From positions 1 to 6,579 of the forward strand of contig JALONZ010000109.1 of NCBI GenBank assembly GCA_025454675.1: 6,579 bases of DNA, in the 5' to 3' direction. The position numbers and the translations under genes were made by a program. Position 1 is the first letter of the stretch, and every line of letters starts with the position of its first letter. The notes under the pieces are model-generated. The model made no database searches. It saw only the letters and a program-made list of their open reading frames with translations, and had not been told where the DNA came from. Source of the stretch: Anaerolineae bacterium. GTDB taxonomy: Bacteria > Chloroflexota > Anaerolineae > Aggregatilineales > Phototrophicaceae. Positions 5,812 to 6,579 of this stretch are shown here, one piece after another.

Positions 5812-6579
5812 AATAAAGCGGAATCTACAGGATATGAGATATAGGTCTCATAAACCAACTTATGAATTGTGGCGCATTGGGCTTGAATATCGCGCAAATA
5901 AGGTTGTAGCCCATCTGCAATAATTTCATCTATCTGGTCATAATTCAGCGCGGCATGTAAGCGCCCTGCCAACCGATGCACCTGACTATTGCGCGATGTG
6001 TTGGTCGCTTGGGCAATCGCAAGGAGGGCTTGTTGCAGGCTATCTACACAAAATCGCACCGCATGAGGAAATTCTTCATTGAGGAGCAAAAATTCAGCGA
6101 TGCGGTCGGGGCGCAAATCCGCAGAATACACTTTTGAATAGGCTTCAAATGCCGTACACGATTTGAGCAGGGCTAACCACTCAAAATATTCATCTACTGT
6201 GCCAATGGTATGAAAATCCGATACACCCGCATATTGCACATCCAATAGTGCCGATAGCGAAATCACCCGTTCCAACGCCCGCCCCAATTGAATAAAATGC
6301 CAACCCTCGTTATGACTCAGGGTCGAATCGGTTATCCCCTGAAAAGTATGAATCCGACTGCGGACATCCATCAAAAAATCGTGCCAGTCTTGCCCTTGTG
6401 TGCCATGTGTAACGAATAAGTAGAATTGATTCAGTTCATTCCACATTTCACTACTAATCCGTTCACGAATTTGACGGGCATTCTCACGAGCCAAAAGGAC
6501 AGCTGATATAACCGAATAGCCAAGATTATTATTAAAAATCATCGCTTCAAGATACACATCAAAATCGCGTGATTCGGGT
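5802..6579 (-). CDS. Alpha-E domain protein, N-terminus beyond the right edge
   Basis: The frame is open to the right end of the window (visible PESRDFDVYLEAM start), so the 259 visible residues are the C-terminal majority of a protein usually a little over 300 residues. It is rich in helices. It contains LLARENARQIRERIS followed by EMWNELN, and the LGRALERV motif (6264-6287), a copy of the conserved Glu-Arg motif that names the alpha-E family. The first such motif near the usual N-terminus lies outside the window. A GTG at 6555-6557 could be mistaken for a start but cuts the conserved domain. The gene ends TTG-GAG-GGA-TGA, where the last codons also form the Shine-Dalgarno of the next gene. 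Alpha-E proteins have no proven chemistry; they are found as partners, sometimes fusions, of circularly permuted ATP-grasp ligases and transglutaminase-like proteins. The ligase gene is expected immediately upstream, off the right edge. Confidence 0.9.
   Translation of the reverse strand, partial: PESRDFDVYLEAMIFNNNLGYSVISAVLLARENARQIRERISSEMWNELNQFYLFVTHGTQGQDWHDFLMDVRSRIHTFQGITDSTLSHNEGWHFIQLGRALERVISLSALLDVQYAGVSDFHTIGTVDEYFEWLALLKSCTAFEAYSKVYSADLRPDRIAEFLLLNEEFPHAVRFCVDSLQQALLAIAQATNTSRNSQVHRLAGRLHAALNYDQIDEIIADGLQPYLRDIQAQCATIHKLVYETYISYPVDSALLEG

Noticed and set aside
6555..6557. GTG as a start codon for the alpha-E gene
   Set aside because: The open frame and alpha-E-like sequence continue past it to the window edge, so the true start is outside the window.

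Overview
The window carries six protein-coding genes, two of them cut by the window edges, on a moderately AT-rich backbone. No RNA gene, mobile element or CRISPR array was seen. The mix of genes suggests a free-living bacterium, possibly of the Chloroflexota (Anaerolineae and relatives): a secreted clostripain-type protease with a PPC-like domain, a GT-C glycosyltransferase with a PDEPAH motif, and an alpha-E/transglutaminase pair. This assignment is an inference from gene style only; no marker gene is present.

Left part (1-3373, all minus strand): three genes for exported proteins lie head to tail, transcribed right to left. First come two tandem paralogues of about 190 residues (2798-3373, then 2130-2699). 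Both have a signal peptide and an unusual shared C-terminal tail (STR, GGS, NPP), and neither was recognised as a named family. Downstream is a large secreted C11 (clostripain-family) cysteine peptidase that runs off the left edge (1-1968). A strong hairpin terminator (2035-2078) and a perfect TATAAT box (2013-2018) separate the protease from the paralogues, so it is probably transcribed separately. All three proteins have a predicted signal cleavage site of the form Ala|Gln.

Middle (3374-4822): a 171-base divergent intergenic region leads into a plus-strand polytopic membrane protein of the GT-C glycosyltransferase type. Its best start is a TTG with no clear Shine-Dalgarno sequence.

Right part (4823-6579, minus strand): an operon enters from the right edge. 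It contains an alpha-E domain protein (N-terminus outside the window) followed one base later by a transglutaminase-like protein with an intact Cys-His-Asp triad. This pair is known to travel with a circularly permuted ATP-grasp ligase, which is therefore expected just off the right edge. The transglutaminase ends in nine consecutive glutamines running straight into the stop codon, and that stop abuts the stop of the convergent glycosyltransferase with no base between them.

The most interesting points are the possible protease and Arg-tailed secreted paralogue set, and the polyglutamine tail on the transglutaminase of an amidoligase-type cluster.
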